Part shown: piece after piece, positions 11,460 to 25,706 of the stretch
Numbering within the stretch: position 1 is the first letter of the stretch
Layout: each line of letters starts with the position of its first letter
NCBI GenBank assembly: GCA_021613535.1
Contig: CP075494.1
Coordinates: forward strand, 11,718,001 to 11,782,000
DNA length: 64,000 nt
Reading direction: 5' to 3'
Origin: Adineta vaga
Taxonomy: Eukaryota; Rotifera
Translations under genes and position numbers: made by a program
Notes under the pieces: model-generated
What the model saw: the letters and a program-made list of their open reading frames with translations, nothing else
Databases searched by the model: none
What the model was told of the DNA's origin: nothing

Positions 11460-13024
11460 GAAAATAAAAAGATGGACTTAAAAAACATTGATCTACAAAA
11501 TGTACTCTATTTTTTATCGTTACGAATAGGAGTATTTTTACGTAAAAATATAACTATTTATTTTACTATATTCTATTTCAAGAATTATTCAAATATTATT
11601 ATCATAATTTATGCTTATTCCCTTTTCTGAAAGAAAAGGTTATAGGCTCGCTAAATAAGGGCGTTAAAATGCTTAAAGTTTGTTTGTTTGTCCAAGCCAA
11701 TCAGAAAACAGCGTTCATTAAATCAATCAAAACTTATTCATAGTCATTAGAAGATGATTCGCCAAAGGGTAATCGAGGTCGAAAATCCCGAATCCGTTTT
11801 TAGTTTTTCAAAATTTTTTTGGAAGCATCAGTTTTATTAGACAATGGATCATTCGAAAGAAAAATATCTAATATGTTAGGTCTGATGATAGATTATTGGC
11901 TTTGAAGAATGCGAGTGTGAGAATAGTTTTCTTTATAATTGTGTAGATGGATATAACTTCATGATAATACAAATAAGACAGCACGGAAAAACGTTCTGGG
12001 AGACGAGCAAAATCTTTGTATTTTTTTCAGTGTGATGTATATATAGATTATAGTTAGTAACATTGAGCGGAGTAAGCTAAAAAAATGATTAATCTCTCAG
12101 CTCATTTCAAAAGAAAGAGCAGTAAAGGCAGGTGTCCATTTAATGTGACTAACTTCATGAATAAAGGGATAAATAGATGTGATGGCGCTCGAAAAAGTTA
12201 TTTCTCATAAAATAATAATATTCTTGAATTTTCATAACATCGAGCTTGCATTTTTGGACAAAGTGGTAGCCGAAATATACGAAAAGTAGTATTTCCATAA
12301 CCTGAAGCTCTCGTGTATTTACATCTTTCGCAACGTTTTAGAGGCTGTGCGAAATTTTTATTGGTCAATTAAATGTTGTTTTGTGAGAAAGTCAACTGGA
12401 TGAAAAAAAAGGAAATTGCAATACTTTCTGCTTGATATACATTTACAATATGTTCTAGAGTAACACGATGGTTTTAGACCTTACAAAGTTTGTTATCAAT
12501 CGGTGTATATATGATTAGTGACTGTATTCAACTGTCGAAAATGTTAATACAAAAACAATGTTCTTTGTAAATACTATAGTTTACATAACTTGTCTGCGAC
12601 AAAGGTATAATTCCAATAATTATGAGGTTTATATTATCTATAGAAATCTTTGGACGACGTTAAAACATGTCATCATTTGCTTAAGTGTATGAAAAAATAT
12701 TCCGTGTTTTTAATGAGAACTCATATGGAATAATTGAATGTGTTTTTTAAATTCAACATGAAAAGAATTTAATTATTCTTTTGTTAGTCCACCATCGTCA
12801 TGTAATCATATATTTTTATCAGTTCTATATATTCTCATGTGTTCTTGTTGTTTTATAAGATAATATCATATGCAATCAATAAAGAGACCACGAAATACTA
12901 GTGTTCGTAATTCTAACGACACAAAACGAAGAAAACAAACAAGTAAAAGTTAAATTTGATCATTTTTTTTCATATGTCTTAGTGGAAACAATCAAGTCTA
13001 ACGTGGTTGTTGGCATAGCTAAAG
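11460..13024. other. Intergenic, nothing recognised
   Basis: AT-rich sequence with stops in all frames; no splice-consistent coding pattern, RNA gene or inverted terminal repeats seen. Confidence 0.5.
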
Positions 13025-14570
13025 GATCGGTTACACATTTAGAAGATTTATCAAATGAAACTATTTATTATTTTTTTCATGTTTATCAATCTTTCTTCAA
13101 CCTCAACATACGATTTCAAGATCAAATCTTGAATATTATTATAATGGTATTGTTATTCCTTGTTCACATCGAATTATTTCATTTAATATAACAAATGATC
13201 CTAATCCTGCTCCTAATATTCCTCCATATAATATTTTTCAAGAAATTTCTTCCTTATCAAATCTCTCTACATTAATTGTTATTCTTTGTGATGTACAGAT
13301 GTATCAACGAAATCATTTTCTTGAAATATTTCGTCTACCTTTCTTAAAATGAACTTATCTGAAAGTTATAAAATACCGTTTGTTACAACTGAATTCAGTT
13401 CAATTGAACAACTTGTTATAGAAAATCCAATTCATTTTGAATCTTTACTTAATATATTATCATATGTCGCAAAACTTCGTCGTTTATCACTCAATAATGT
13501 TGATAATATGATTCCAATTACAAAATTAGATAATCCCATTTTATTGAATCATCTTACACATTTATTTATCAATTTAAATGGTGTTAATTTCAATGCTTTT
13601 GAAATATTAACTAAACGATATTTTTGTTCAATTCAAGTATTACATATTACAATAGAAAATGGTGATGAGTTTATAAATGCTAATCGACAGGAACAATTTA
13701 TATTATCTTCTATGCCATTTTTACGTATTTTTGATATTTATATTAATGGATTGAGTTATCAATCATATGCATCACGTTGTCAAGAATTTAATTGGTCATT
13801 TTGGCTTGAACGACAATGGTTTTTTGCTAAGTATATTTTAAAAAGATTCAATCAAAAAATATCTTTTTCTCACATTTCTTTTCATAGTTCATTTCTCTCA
13901 GAAACGCCATCATATGATTTTCTATTCAATAAATCCGTCTAGGTAATGTTGATACTTATTTTGATAACAGAAAATATTCATTTATTTGTTTCTTAAAGAC
14001 GAAAAGAATATAAAATTTTATGGCAAATGGATAAATTTACTTATTTAGATGATCAGAAAAACAGTTTCAATTCGGTTCGTCATCTTCATATTTCAAGTAC
14101 AAAATCAATTGAGAATTGGATTCATCATTTTCCTAATGCTACTAATCTTACTCTTCAAAATATTTTTTGTAATAACTCAGATCAGATTTTCACTACTCTC
14201 AAATTATTATCATTAACACCAAATATTACTACATTCAAAAATTGACGAAATTGAAAATAGTGAAAGTTTTCAAACAGTATCAAAGACAAATATGATCAGA
14301 AATGTCGAACTTCAACAAATAAATCAATTAGAAAAAGTTCAATTATTATTTAATTTATGTTCTCGATTACAATGTTGTGAAATTGTTAAATATACAAATT
14401 GTACGATTATTAACAGCAAAAAACAATGATATTGCTCCAAATCTAATATCATTGTACATTATGATTTATGATCGAAGTTATTTGTATAGATTAAATATCA
14501 TGGTTCGAACAAAAAAATTACTGAATGACTGGCTTGTAAACACTGACGAGAATCTACTCTATCTATAGCG
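13025..14570 (+). pseudogene. Decayed F-box/LRR-like protein gene
   Basis: Starts with an F-box-like segment (HLEDLSNETIYYFF ... YQSFFNLNIRF, about 13030-13120). Later segments lie in different frames: HRIISFNITNDP (about 13170), NHFLEIFRLPFLK (about 13310), then a 197-codon frame 13349-13942 with repeated leucine-rich blocks (RRLSLNNVD, LLNHLTHLFINLNG, IQVLHITIENG), and again 14027-14245 (VRHLHISSTKS, ATNLTLQNIFC) and beyond. At least three frame changes or stops separate the parts, and no introns explain them all. This arrangement matches a large bdelloid family of F-box proteins that would recruit substrates to an SCF ubiquitin ligase; family membership is from memory. Confidence 0.65.
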
Positions 14571-15804
14571 ATAGTATGTTGAGGTTGAAAATCATGAATC
14601 AATCGACTTCATTATTTTGAATTTTTGACAAAAAAAATCATAGACATAAAAGTTTCACCACCCCTCATATGATCAAAACTTTAAAAAAAGAATACTTTCC
14701 GACTTAAAATCTTTATGAGCAATAAATGGACGTTTACATTGATTTTCATTTCGAAAGCCTTCATAAAGAGGATCGAGATCTTCACTAATTTGTTTTATTA
14801 TTTTTCAAAATCTTTTTCATTTAAAATAAAATTCTCAATTAGGTAAGTTTTTAATAAACCACAAGATAGATATTTACATGGAAGTGAAAATAACTGAGGG
14901 TGAGGGTACTCTCATCTCATATCCAAACCCACACCCTCAGGATTCCCCAAAATCTTCCAAAACATTAAATGAAATTCAGATTTCTACTATAGATTACAAC
15001 TAGTTTGAAAACTGCGGACTTATAATCATATGAGAGTCTGAATAATAACCACATAAATAGTATGAACTATTTAAACTTTCGCTTTTTAGAATATTTAATA
15101 TTACTGCTACTGTATTTACCGAACTAACAGTCAGTGCAATCAAAAATAAGTAAAATAATAATAAAAATACATAAAAAAACGAAGATGTATGACAAGCGAA
15201 TAGCAACAAAGTACTTTAAGAAAGAGAGTGCCAGTCAAAACAAATAAGAGAAAAAAATATTTATCCGAAATACAGAAATAAATAAGACAAACGATTTACT
15301 GACAACTTATCAATAATTGAAGACCAATTATCAACTATTAGACTTTTGTCGCTTAAATCATTTTATGTAAGAATAATATATTTGAAGACGGTGTATGAGT
15401 TTTACATTTTATTTTCAACGGAGCTGTACTGATAAGCTTCTTCTTATCTTTCAAAGGCATAAAATGATTCACTCTTCTTCACAACATAGATTGTGAAAGA
15501 ATACTTGCCGTTGTTGATTTAACTATTACTCATTGATATGGTGCATCGTCATTTTTTCCCATCACTGCATGCATAATATATGTATGTACGTATAAAGATT
15601 AGAGCTTCATGTAGAATAAGAAGACAAATTTTATATTCATCTTATCCCCTATGCAAATGTTTTTCTTGTGCTTCGATCTCAGATGACGCTCTGGAAAGAA
15701 AAATATCCATGTACCTTTATTCTTTCTTTCTTTCAGTCGATACACGATGCATTTCGTGGAAAGATTACATTTTTGTCTAAAACTTCTATATAATATATAA
15801 TCTA
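14571..15804. other. Intergenic, no gene
   Basis: AT-rich, with a CACACCCTCAGGAT motif at 14930-14943 that belongs to the dispersed telomere-like motif set described in the findings. No coding or RNA gene recognised. Confidence 0.5.
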
Positions 15805-16460
15805 GTGTCCTGCGGGAACGAAATTTTTCCCTAAATTTCCCATTCCCATGGGAATGGGAACAAAACTAAAAATCAGTGTTCCCTAAATCTTGCCTATCTT
15901 GTTTCAACACATATTCTATGAAAAAATTATAAAACGTTACTGATTTAACGAGAAAAGGATGTCACCTATTTGATCATAGAAAAGCGTTAAAAATACGTTT
16001 TTTTAACGAAGTTTCATGAATTATGTTACGTTAATTTCGTTTACACAAGTAAACACACATAATAACTCATTAAAAGACGCATTTTGATGCGTTCTCACGA
16101 TCAAAAAGGTAACATTTTTTTCGTTTGTTCGTTAAGATTTTTTGAAATATTTAGATATGTAAATATTTCTATCTAATAACTGTTCATTTTTGATAAATTG
16201 TGAGCGTGGATGTGCGCGCTGGTATGAGGACAGTAGTCAATATACATCTACTATTTGCATATACCCACACCTACATTCTCAAGCATCCTACTTAATGAAA
16301 CGTCATGTTATGCGAGAACGTGATGCTGCTAGGATATGGTACACATATTTTGGTGATATTTTCTCAGAGATAAAATTGCGATATCAATGACTTTGGGAAC
16401 TATGGGAATAGGAATGGAAAAAACGGGAATGGGAACAAAAAAGTTGTTCCCGCAGGACAC
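15805..16460. mobile_element. TA-flanked miniature inverted-repeat element
   Basis: Perfect 15-base terminal inverted repeats, GTGTCCTGCGGGAAC on the left and its reverse complement on the right, with TA directly outside both ends (15803-15804, 16461-16462). The repeats continue imperfectly with GGGAATGGGAAC-type blocks. At 656 bp with no transposase frame it is non-autonomous; the TA duplication suggests Tc1/mariner-type mobilisation. It sits 62 bases upstream of the neprilysin start codon. Confidence 0.85.
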
Positions 16461-16522
16461 TAATATAAAGTTTCTGTTATAGATACAGATATGCACGTTA
16501 GTTTAACAAAAACAAAATATCG

Positions 16523-19500
16523 ATGCAGACCCACGCAGAAGCAAACACTTTATATACTCCTTTACATCGAAGGTAAGTTTGATATGAAAGAATAGAGATA
16601 ATGTTGATAACATCTCGATATAAGAGTGAAATTTCGAACGGATTTATAACATCTATTATTATTTCAGACAATCATATCGATTCCTTGGTATAATTATTAT
16701 TCTATTATTGAGTTTCCTTATCGCAATACTCGTTCTATATGGCATCGAAATAAACAAAACAAAATATCGATGTATAGGAACAACAGGTGCGTATATGTGA
16801 ATTCTATGTAAGTTTGATTGAATAATATTTTTAGTAGAAAATACTAGCGACTTGTGTTTAACTCCATATTGCATCAAAGCAGGTTAGTGAGTTTTATCAT
16901 ATTCATAAAAACTATTTTCTATTTTAAGCAAATTATCTGGCCAAAAGTATTGATGAAACAATCGATCCATGTGAAAACTTCTATGAATTCTCCTGTGGCA
17001 AATGGATTAAAAATGCCAGAGTATCATCGAAAAGTGAGTAAAAGAAGAATTTAAAAACAAATTCTATACTTTATCATTTACAGGTAATAAAAAGAGTCCA
17101 CTAATACAAATAGAAAAAAATTTAGAACATACACTTGCCGGTACGGTAGATTACTCTTGTGTTTTATATGTTCTTTCTCGTTTTTCGAAGATTTGTTATC
17201 ATCGTCACCATTAGATGGAACAAAGGAGTCCAAAGCACTTACTAGTGCTCGTCGTTTATATAGTTCTTGTATAGACGAAGATTCTATCGAAATGGAAGAT
17301 GTCGATGTGATAATGCCAATGGTCAATAAAGAGCTTGGAGGATGGCCTGTCTTGCAAGACTCAGCCTGGGATGAATCAACGTTTGATTTTAATCGATTGA
17401 TGCTCAAATTAAGTCAATACAATAACTACATGTTTTATACTGTAAACACAGATGCTGATGAGAAGAATTCATCGGTTCGAAGTATTTATGTAAGACTCGA
17501 TAGTTTAAATCATTGCTAATAAGTATTCCACGTTTAGATTAGACCCTCTAAACTGGTTCTAGACAATCTTATGCTCTATTCCAACGGAACGAAAAGAGAG
17601 GATGCTTACAGCCAGTTCTTTGAAGATTTTACTCTGGCATTGACCAATGATTCATCGACAATCTCTAATGATCTTACTACTTTATTAGATTTCGAAATGG
17701 ATCTTTTCGAAGTAAATTTCTTTTTTCGAGCAGACTTCCTGTTTCACTTCTTTTACTTAGTACTTCGTATTGATAGACGAACTAGATATTCTTGAAACTG
17801 TTCGCACAACACTCGGTAATCTTTCACATACAATCAGAGTAAGTGTCAACTTTCTCCTCTTCTTTCTTCATTTTTTTATTCAGTTCGATTCTTCTAACTA
17901 TATTCGTCGTTTGTATCTGTTGGCTAATGTCACTGTGACCGATGCCGACATTATAATTGTGACTGCACCCAAACTTTTGCGTGGTATTTCATCAATTATT
18001 GATCGGCAATCACCACGTACCATGCAAAACTATATGATATGGCGTTTTATGATGTATCAAGCCAGGCATATGCCAAAACGATTTCGAAATATTCTACAAC
18101 AATTTACTCATGTGTTTTATGGCACAAGTATTGAAAAGCCACGTACAATCACATGTGCTAAGTATGTCAATAAAATGATGAGCTTGCCGGTTTCAAAACT
18201 CTACATTGACGAACATTTCCATAAAGATACTCGAAAAGAAGTAATGAAAAAATAACTCGTTAACAGAAAATGTTTGTCGATCATGATTTTGATAGACCAC
18301 TGAAATGATCAACAATATTCGAAATACCTTCATCACGATGGTCAATCGATCGACATGGATGGATTCGAAATCGAAAAGTATAGCGATTAAAAAAGTAAGT
18401 TACTCATTTGATCAATTTTATATTGAAAATAAAACTATTTTTTTATAGACTCGAGCTATTACAGTAAAACTTGGTTATCCTGATTATTTAGAGAGTGATG
18501 ATACGACAAAAATTGATAAAGTCTATGCTGAGGTACGACATAGAATGAAAATCTATTATTCTTCTTTTTATTTCAAATCTAGTATAATTTCAATTTATCT
18601 TATATGTCGAATGTTTTGAGTGCCATGCAACTACATTCGAAAGCAAGTCTTCAAATGCTTCGCTATCCTATCGATACTAAAGAATGGAGTAGCATCTTGC
18701 CCACAAACGTCAATGCCATGCATAGATTCTTAGGGAACGAGATCTGTATGAAAGAATCTGTAACAATAAATATATGATATCGCCGTTTTGTTTTTAGTGT
18801 TTCCAGCTGCCATACTTCAAACACCTGTATTCGACAAAGATGCACCTAAGTAAAACATCATTTTCTCATATTATAACAACTTTCATATCTTTGATAGGTA
18901 TCTCAACTATGGCGGTAAGGAGAGATTCACCGAGAAGAAAGAAACAGAAAAATGATATTAAATTTAGGTCTTGGCATTTTTATGGGACATGAGATTGCAC
19001 ATGGATTTGGTGATGAAGGAAAAGAATATGATATGAATGGAAATAAAGTTTTATGGTGGACTAAGGCGACTGTCGACGCATTTGACATACGTAAGAAATG
19101 TATCATCAAACAATACGACAACTACACTTTGACTCAAGTCAATCGTACGGTATTTCTTTCTTTTGTTTTTGGTTTATTCAAACATAAAATCTTTTTCTTT
19201 TAGGTAAATGGACAAAAAACACAAGATGAAAACATCGCCGACGATGCAGCACTCAAACAGGCTTTCTTCGTAAGTTTTATCATTCACTGACTTAAGATTT
19301 AAACCTAAAGATATGATTAAGGCGTATCAGCAATGGAGTAATACTCATAAAAATGTTGACAAGAAACTTCCTGGTTTAACCAAATATTCAACAGAACAAA
19401 TGTTCTTTCTCAATTTTGGTCATACATGGTGTACGAAAATGACAGATGTAGCTGCGCGCTCTGATCTGTTACGGGATACACATTCCCCTGCACAATTCAG

Positions 19501-19655
19501 GTAGAGTTATTTGTATACGTCAGCCTGCTTTATCATAAATGATTTATGTTTCTAGAATAAATGGTCCTACCTCGAATTTTGTTGAGTTCGATCGAGTATT
19601 TGGCTGCAAAGCAGGTCAAGGCAATAGTCGAGTGAAGAAGTGCAACATATGGTAG
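16523..19655 (+). CDS. Neprilysin-like zinc metalloendopeptidase (M13)
   Basis: Eighteen exons with introns of about 45-60 nt (a few longer) give about 747 residues, the usual size for neprilysins. Residues 1-16 are cytoplasmic, then a signal-anchor helix ([22 protein letters not shown]), so it is a type II membrane ectopeptidase. The ectodomain opens with the family signature [14 protein letters not shown]. The zinc site is HEIAH in [12 protein letters not shown], the third ligand lies in ENIADD, the catalytic-site AHSP-like motif appears as THSPAQFR, and the chain ends in KKCNIW, like the family's CxxW end. The expected role is to cleave peptides outside the cell. Exon 14 is only 17 nt (18898-18914). 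The junction after exon 16 (19269) is in frame only if the donor is GTTTTA at 19274 rather than the stronger GTAAGT at 19270. Confidence 0.9.
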
Positions 19656-22600
19656 TGACTTTGTAGTACTGTCCCAATCAATTACATCAAAGATGAAATT
19701 GATGAACATATATACACTTGTACAAAGCGTTTTTTCTCTCATAGAGAGAAATTTTTTTATTTTATTTTTTGTTTTATAATATGTGAGTGTTGATTATAAA
19801 TTAACATAAAATCTGCACCCACATTAAATAAAAACATGAGCAACTTATATTTGTGCAGAGTATGATGTTTCTCTTTGTATATCTGTTTGTTTCAAAGATA
19901 ATCACACAAAAATGTATTATTAACTAGAATTTCTTTTAAATACGAAACACAAATCCAATATGATAAAAATTATATAAAAACAACCGGAACTGAAAGAATT
20001 AACATAAAATTCAGATCAACTGATATATCAGTTGATTTCGATAGTCTGTTTTTAGAGTGTGGATGCGGGTATCGGTGAAATAAGAAAGAAACACCCTCAC
20101 ACCCTCAAGATGTTTCTTTGTTCCAGAAATCCACCCAATTGTGGGTTTTTCGATACTTGCTTGTGGATTGATCTAAGATTTTATCAAGTTACATATTGAA
20201 TCAGTCAAAACTCTACAATGGCTTATGTAAACGACACTATTTAATTAGAGTGTCTAGTACGATCGATAAGTAAAATGGAAAAACTACGAAGGCAAATGAG
20301 AAAGATGATAGGAAAACAACTTTCGTATAATGGAGAAATAGGATTGTATAGAACAGCAGCTAGTAGCATTAGGAAACTAGCATCATTAATACTGATTGAA
20401 AACATTTCAGGCTGATTAACGCTAGTTCGATCAGGTCATCATAATAGATTATGTCGCTATTGTTTGATTATTGAATTGTTCCTTCGATTATGATCAGAGC
20501 CATATGAAAAAAAGATTTGGTATATGGGTTTGAGAGAGCCGGTATTGGTTAATAGAATATCATTTAGGAGTAGATATAGGTAAAAAACCACACAGTTCTA
20601 GCGGTGTCAAGAAGTTTTTAAGGGCTATATTATGGAGGTACTAGATTAGAAGGAATTCAGTCAAGGGCTAAGCGAGTCTGCCTCGACGAGCGTTATTCAT
20701 TGAAGAAGTGTAAGTATTTGAAATGATTTTCTGAGATGAGTCGCAGTTTGTTTCTAAGGTAGTATGCTCTAGTTTGTATCATAAAAGAAACCTAAAATAT
20801 TGCTTGTTCTATAGTGAACTTCCTCTGCTGAGTGGCGCATATGTACGTACGATATCTTACCACTCGATTCGACGTTTTCCGGATTTGTTCGTTCGGAATA
20901 CGTTTCAGCTCTGACCTCACTAATTTCAAGCAGAACTTGATGTACTCTATCGATTTGAATTATAAAAGTTTCAGTACACCCTCACCCTCATCCACACCCT
21001 CAAGATGATACAGCGGTTTAAGGCTAAAACTAATATAGTGACTAACCACTAAGACCGCTATACCACTTACGCTGTTGAAACCGCCGTCTTTATAATATCT
21101 AGGCGTCAATACATGGTTCATTGCTGAAACTGCTTGATGTAATAGATAATTCAGTATTTATTTCGAGGTTAATGTTCATCTTAAGATTTGTTTTTATCGA
21201 CTTTGGTGAGAAAAGATTGACGTTTATTTGAATTTGCCACAAAATCGAATTCCTCATTACCTCTGTTTGCGGTCGTAACTCGTCGAGATGTGGGTGTTTG
21301 TGCCGTTTGCATAAATTTGTAATACTCAAAAAAATTCCGTATATCGATATAAATATGTATCCTAACAAAGAATTTTTTTTGGAATATTCGCAAGATTTGT
21401 CGCATAAACATTGTCGGAGTTTTAATTTTGCAAAAAAAAAGTTTCAATCTCGAAAAATCTACCTCATTTGTGTCTCATATCATACAGAGTATGGTCTATT
21501 ATAGATTACACAACGAAAGAAAGAAAAGAAAGTCTTGAAGAAAAAGGTGAAGAACGAGCAGATACACCGATAATATCTTCAACTCTGTGCGCGTTGGTAT
21601 AAATGCTTTCATGTATATTAAATTTGAAGTTATAATAAAGATTCTGAAAATAAGTATCGATGATGTAAATGGACAAAATTAAGCAGTAAGGTATAATCAT
21701 AAGTTTTCTGATGCTCGTTTACATCCAAATACTGACGAAATAATCAAACAAGGTGTTAAAAAAACGGGTAATAATATAGGACTAATAAGCAATTGCTTAT
21801 GTTCATGAAAACGTTGGTTGTTTTGTGTTGTTGATCGTTGCCGGTAACTTCAAAAATAATAAATAAAACTGAAAATAAATTAGTCAAAAATGGAAAAATA
21901 AAATAAAAAATAAAATAACAAGTAACGCGGCAAAATTGCCACTGACTCTCAAGTAAGAAAAGTTAGCACCATATTCGAGTACTTTTTGTCCAGATTCGCT
22001 TTATGACTTTTGTTGACTCTAAAAATGCTTGTGCTAGATTCAAAATTCAACGCTCTATCGAATAGTGGTACTTTCGAGGGGGGCTACCGGGAGCAAAAAA
22101 TCGATGCATCCACGCATCCTCATGCTCACACCCCTCAAGATTCAGCGACCAAATAATGAGGATCAAAACTTGTGTTATTAGATATTAACTTTAACTTTGA
22201 TTTCTAGATGTAGCGGAGTCAGACAATCTTTCCTATTCCAGTGAAATATTAAGTCTACTTGTACAAAAATTTAAGAACTTCGCTTGCTGGTTGGCTTCAA
22301 ACCTTGATTCTCTCAAAAATATCGATTTTCCTCAAGGTTTCCGATACTGAGAACTAAGTGAGTTGTTCTCAAATCACGAGATAAAAAATCGGTAATTGTT
22401 TTACTGCGATGCAAAATCATGTGTTTTCTATTTAAATGTTTTTCAAGTTGACAAGAAATGATGCACAAATAATGATGAGGAAATGAATCTATAAAAATTC
22501 AGTTTACTTCCGACTTTGTTGGCATTAAACTGAAATTATATATGAATTTCATATTGTTCAATTCATTTGTTTTCATGTAGATACGAGAGATATAATCAAA

Positions 22601-22771
22601 GATTGATTTTTGCACTGAAATAAAATAATAATTAAAGGAAGAAAATAAAATTTTATTATTCTTTCTAGTGGAACTTTTTTGATTAGTTTTCTTATTTGTT
22701 GAATATATATAAAGTTCTTTTAAACATTGTAGCAGTTAATGATATTTTAAAAAGAAAATTTGTTTTCTTAG
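19656..22771. other. 3.1 kb gene-free region with dispersed motif copies
   Basis: No coding pattern with splice sites was found. Three copies of a CACACCCTCAAGAT-type motif occur (20098-20112, 20993-21007, about 22127-22141). A short stretch at 21030-21070 (minus strand GGTCTTAGTGGTTAGTCACT) resembles a tRNA A box, without a full tRNA. Confidence 0.5.
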
Positions 22772-22779
22772 CATATTAT

Positions 22780-25706
22780 ATGATGATTCTCAAAACTCTA
22801 TTTCATTGGCTTTATAAAAAGATCTATACTTACAATGTTTTTATACCAGAAGAAAACGATTATGATGATGAAATACAAGATCCGACAATTGTTCTTCGTC
22901 ATCAAAGATACGCAAGTCGATTGTATATTGTACTACTTGCAGGTAGGTAAACAAAAAGTCGTTTTTCATCTCAAAGAATTCCTGACAAAATAAATATCGA
23001 TTTTGAATAAATGTGAAAACTAGACAAGAGTTCAACACTATTACCATATCTTTTCAATTTTTCATTCCTTTTCTTTTTAGTGTTTTTCTATATTCTTTTC
23101 TCTACTATTTTAATGAATCCACAATCTCGAACAAGCATTGTTTCTTCTGTTAATCTTGAAGTTTATAATCAATTGTATTTTGAACATAATGAAACTCTTT
23201 CATGTCCATGTTCACAAATGACAATCATTTATCGAGATTTTGTCTCAAGTTCTATCCAATTGCATCCAGTTTGCAAAAGCACATTTGTTACTCAACCTTG
23301 GATCAATGCACTTTATTTTCCTAATGCGAGTATATATGGAGTGGCAGACTTTCGAACAACAGCTAATGCTCAGGTATAGATTGTTAGAGAATATGTTTCT
23401 CTATCCTTGTGGGATATAACAAAGTATAAAAGAACTAAACATATTTTCATTAAAAAAATCTGTACTTGATATTGACTAAAGGAAGGGTCATACAGAAGAA
23501 TGAAAGATTTCAACGTACATTTCAAATAATAAGAGAACAAAATCAATAACTGCAATGACTAGAAGCTACAAAATACTCTTCCCCAATAGTTGATGGAATA
23601 TGTGAGGGAAAATATCGTGCTGTCAGTCGTAGTGAACTTCGTATTTGATTAACATACTTCTCGATATTCTTTCAAATTACTTCAAGTTAAAAAGTGGTCA
23701 AACAAAGATTAATATTTTTCTTTAGTTTATATAAAACATATTCGCATTATCTTTATCATTTCATTGTACTGCAAGTCAATTATCAAGATGATTAAAAAGA
23801 AATTTGTGTACCCGGGCTCTTCTACTTCTTCGTTATCTTTTGATTTGATCACCTAAAAACTGAGTACACTACTAAAATCGGTCAGTATGTTCGTCCAGCC
23901 GGCCGTTTATTTGATAATTCACCAAAAACACAGGCAATTGCGCCCTAGTTTTTTTCCACAGAACTGTCTCATCAATATCTCGATCGAGTGCGAAGATGAC
24001 AAGGATCGTTAAAGATATGACTGAGTTATTCTAAAAATATTAAAAAGTCATCAGTCAACCCCTGAGGGGGAGTATAGGGATCTTTGCAAAAAAACATTTC
24101 ACATAAAATTGTTTGCAAGATATATAATTAATATAATAAGAGAAGTCAGTTTGGTGCAGGTACTATAGGTCCTAAAGTTCTATACTACGGAAATGGATTG
24201 AGTAAACGTCTGTATCAATGTACTTCTTAGGCTTTGTGAATGTCGTCGTTTCGTCCCATACGAAGTTGCGACCAGTTAGTTCCAAAGATTCTATTTTCCC
24301 TTTTGGGTGAAAACTTATTCATTGTTTAACTAGTAGGGTTCAGTTGAACATAGTGAAGGTATCGATAACGTTTTATGGACAAGAGATGTGAAACTTCTAA
24401 CTTTTTCTGATACATTGGAAACGTGAACGAAGTAGTCAAAGAAATAAAACGTCCGTCCATTCGTTTGTTTACAAGATAATTTCTGGAAGACTACTCCGAT
24501 TGTGATGAAGTTTCCTGGAGAATATTTTCATATAAAGATCTCGTCCGAGTTCCACGACGAGTCTGATTGGAGGAGCCATTCTATTGAGTCATTAAAAATA
24601 CTGAATATTCGATTAAAAATATCTCGATCATATAAAAAACAGTCTTGAATTATGATTAGTTGGTTTCCTTATCTATCCTTACCAATTTTGATACTATATA
24701 TTGTAACATCTTGAAATTTATGAGGAACTAATATTTCTCATGTTATTATTTAGTTTCTTTTTATTTAGTTTCGACTTTTGGCTAATTTTTGTTTATTTTC
24801 TGAAGATATAATATCTCAATATCAATTTGATCTTGATAATAATGAATTGATCAGCAGTTATCTTTTACATGAATCACAACTTCAATCAGAAGTATATGCT
24901 ACCATCGATTTACTCAAAAATATTCTTACTAATCAAATTCAAATATTTCTCAATTATCTTAGAATGGCCATACAAACAAATTATCTCATTCCAGCGTTCA
25001 ATACAAATTATTTGCTTACAGCGGAAATATATTCTACCACTATTTATGTAACTGTAGGACAGATAGGATATTTGTCATCACGTACAGAAGGAAATGATAC
25101 GTCTTCGTTTATTTCATGCAGTAATGAAAATGCAATTAGTCCAATGAGTTTTCTCTCAATATCGTCTAATGATAGTTATTTTAGTCATATGTATTGGATC
25201 GATACTCAACTTCAGTCTTCAATTGTAAATGGATTTTTTGCTGCATGTACTCCTTTCGAAGGTGTTCTTCAAAGTACACTCGATTGTTTATATCTTATTG
25301 ATTGTCTTCAATTATTATTTGATTATTTTCCGCTGTTAAAACAAGTATGAACGATATTTTTCTATATTGAATTTCTTTCATAATCATTCTATTTAGCTAA
25401 ATATTAGTTTGAACAACTCTGTTCTGCAATCAGAGAAATCCAATATATCTGTAAATAATCTTTTGTCCAGTTCATTTATTCATAATGAAACAACTAAGAT
25501 CAATTATATGAACTATTTTGAACAATGTTCTCCATCCTATTGCACTTATTCGACAATAGATAGAATAAATTTCTCTTACACAATCACTCTTTTCATTAGT
25601 CTTTATGGTGGACTTACTATTATATTTCGTTTAATTGCATCTTTTCTATCAACGATTCTATTGAAACTAAAACATCATTTGAAAAACACAAATATTAATC
25701 AATGCA
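22780..25706 (+). other. Cys-rich module 1
   Basis: First of three tandem paralogous units: cytoplasmic tail, TM (LYIVLLA/VFFYILFSTIL), ectodomain with LSCPCSQ and HPVCKSTF, CTPFEGVLQSTLDC, then CSPSYCTY and TM (ITLFISLYGGLTIIF). Without splicing at 25707 it would stop at 25720. Confidence 0.7.

Noticed and set aside
21030-21075. tRNA-like A box on the minus strand (GGTCTTAGTGGTTAG)
   Set aside because: No matching B box, anticodon arm or acceptor stem could be drawn.
21099-21447. Two overlapping minus-strand frames of about 88 codons
   Set aside because: AT-biased composition, no splice-consistent extension and no motif.
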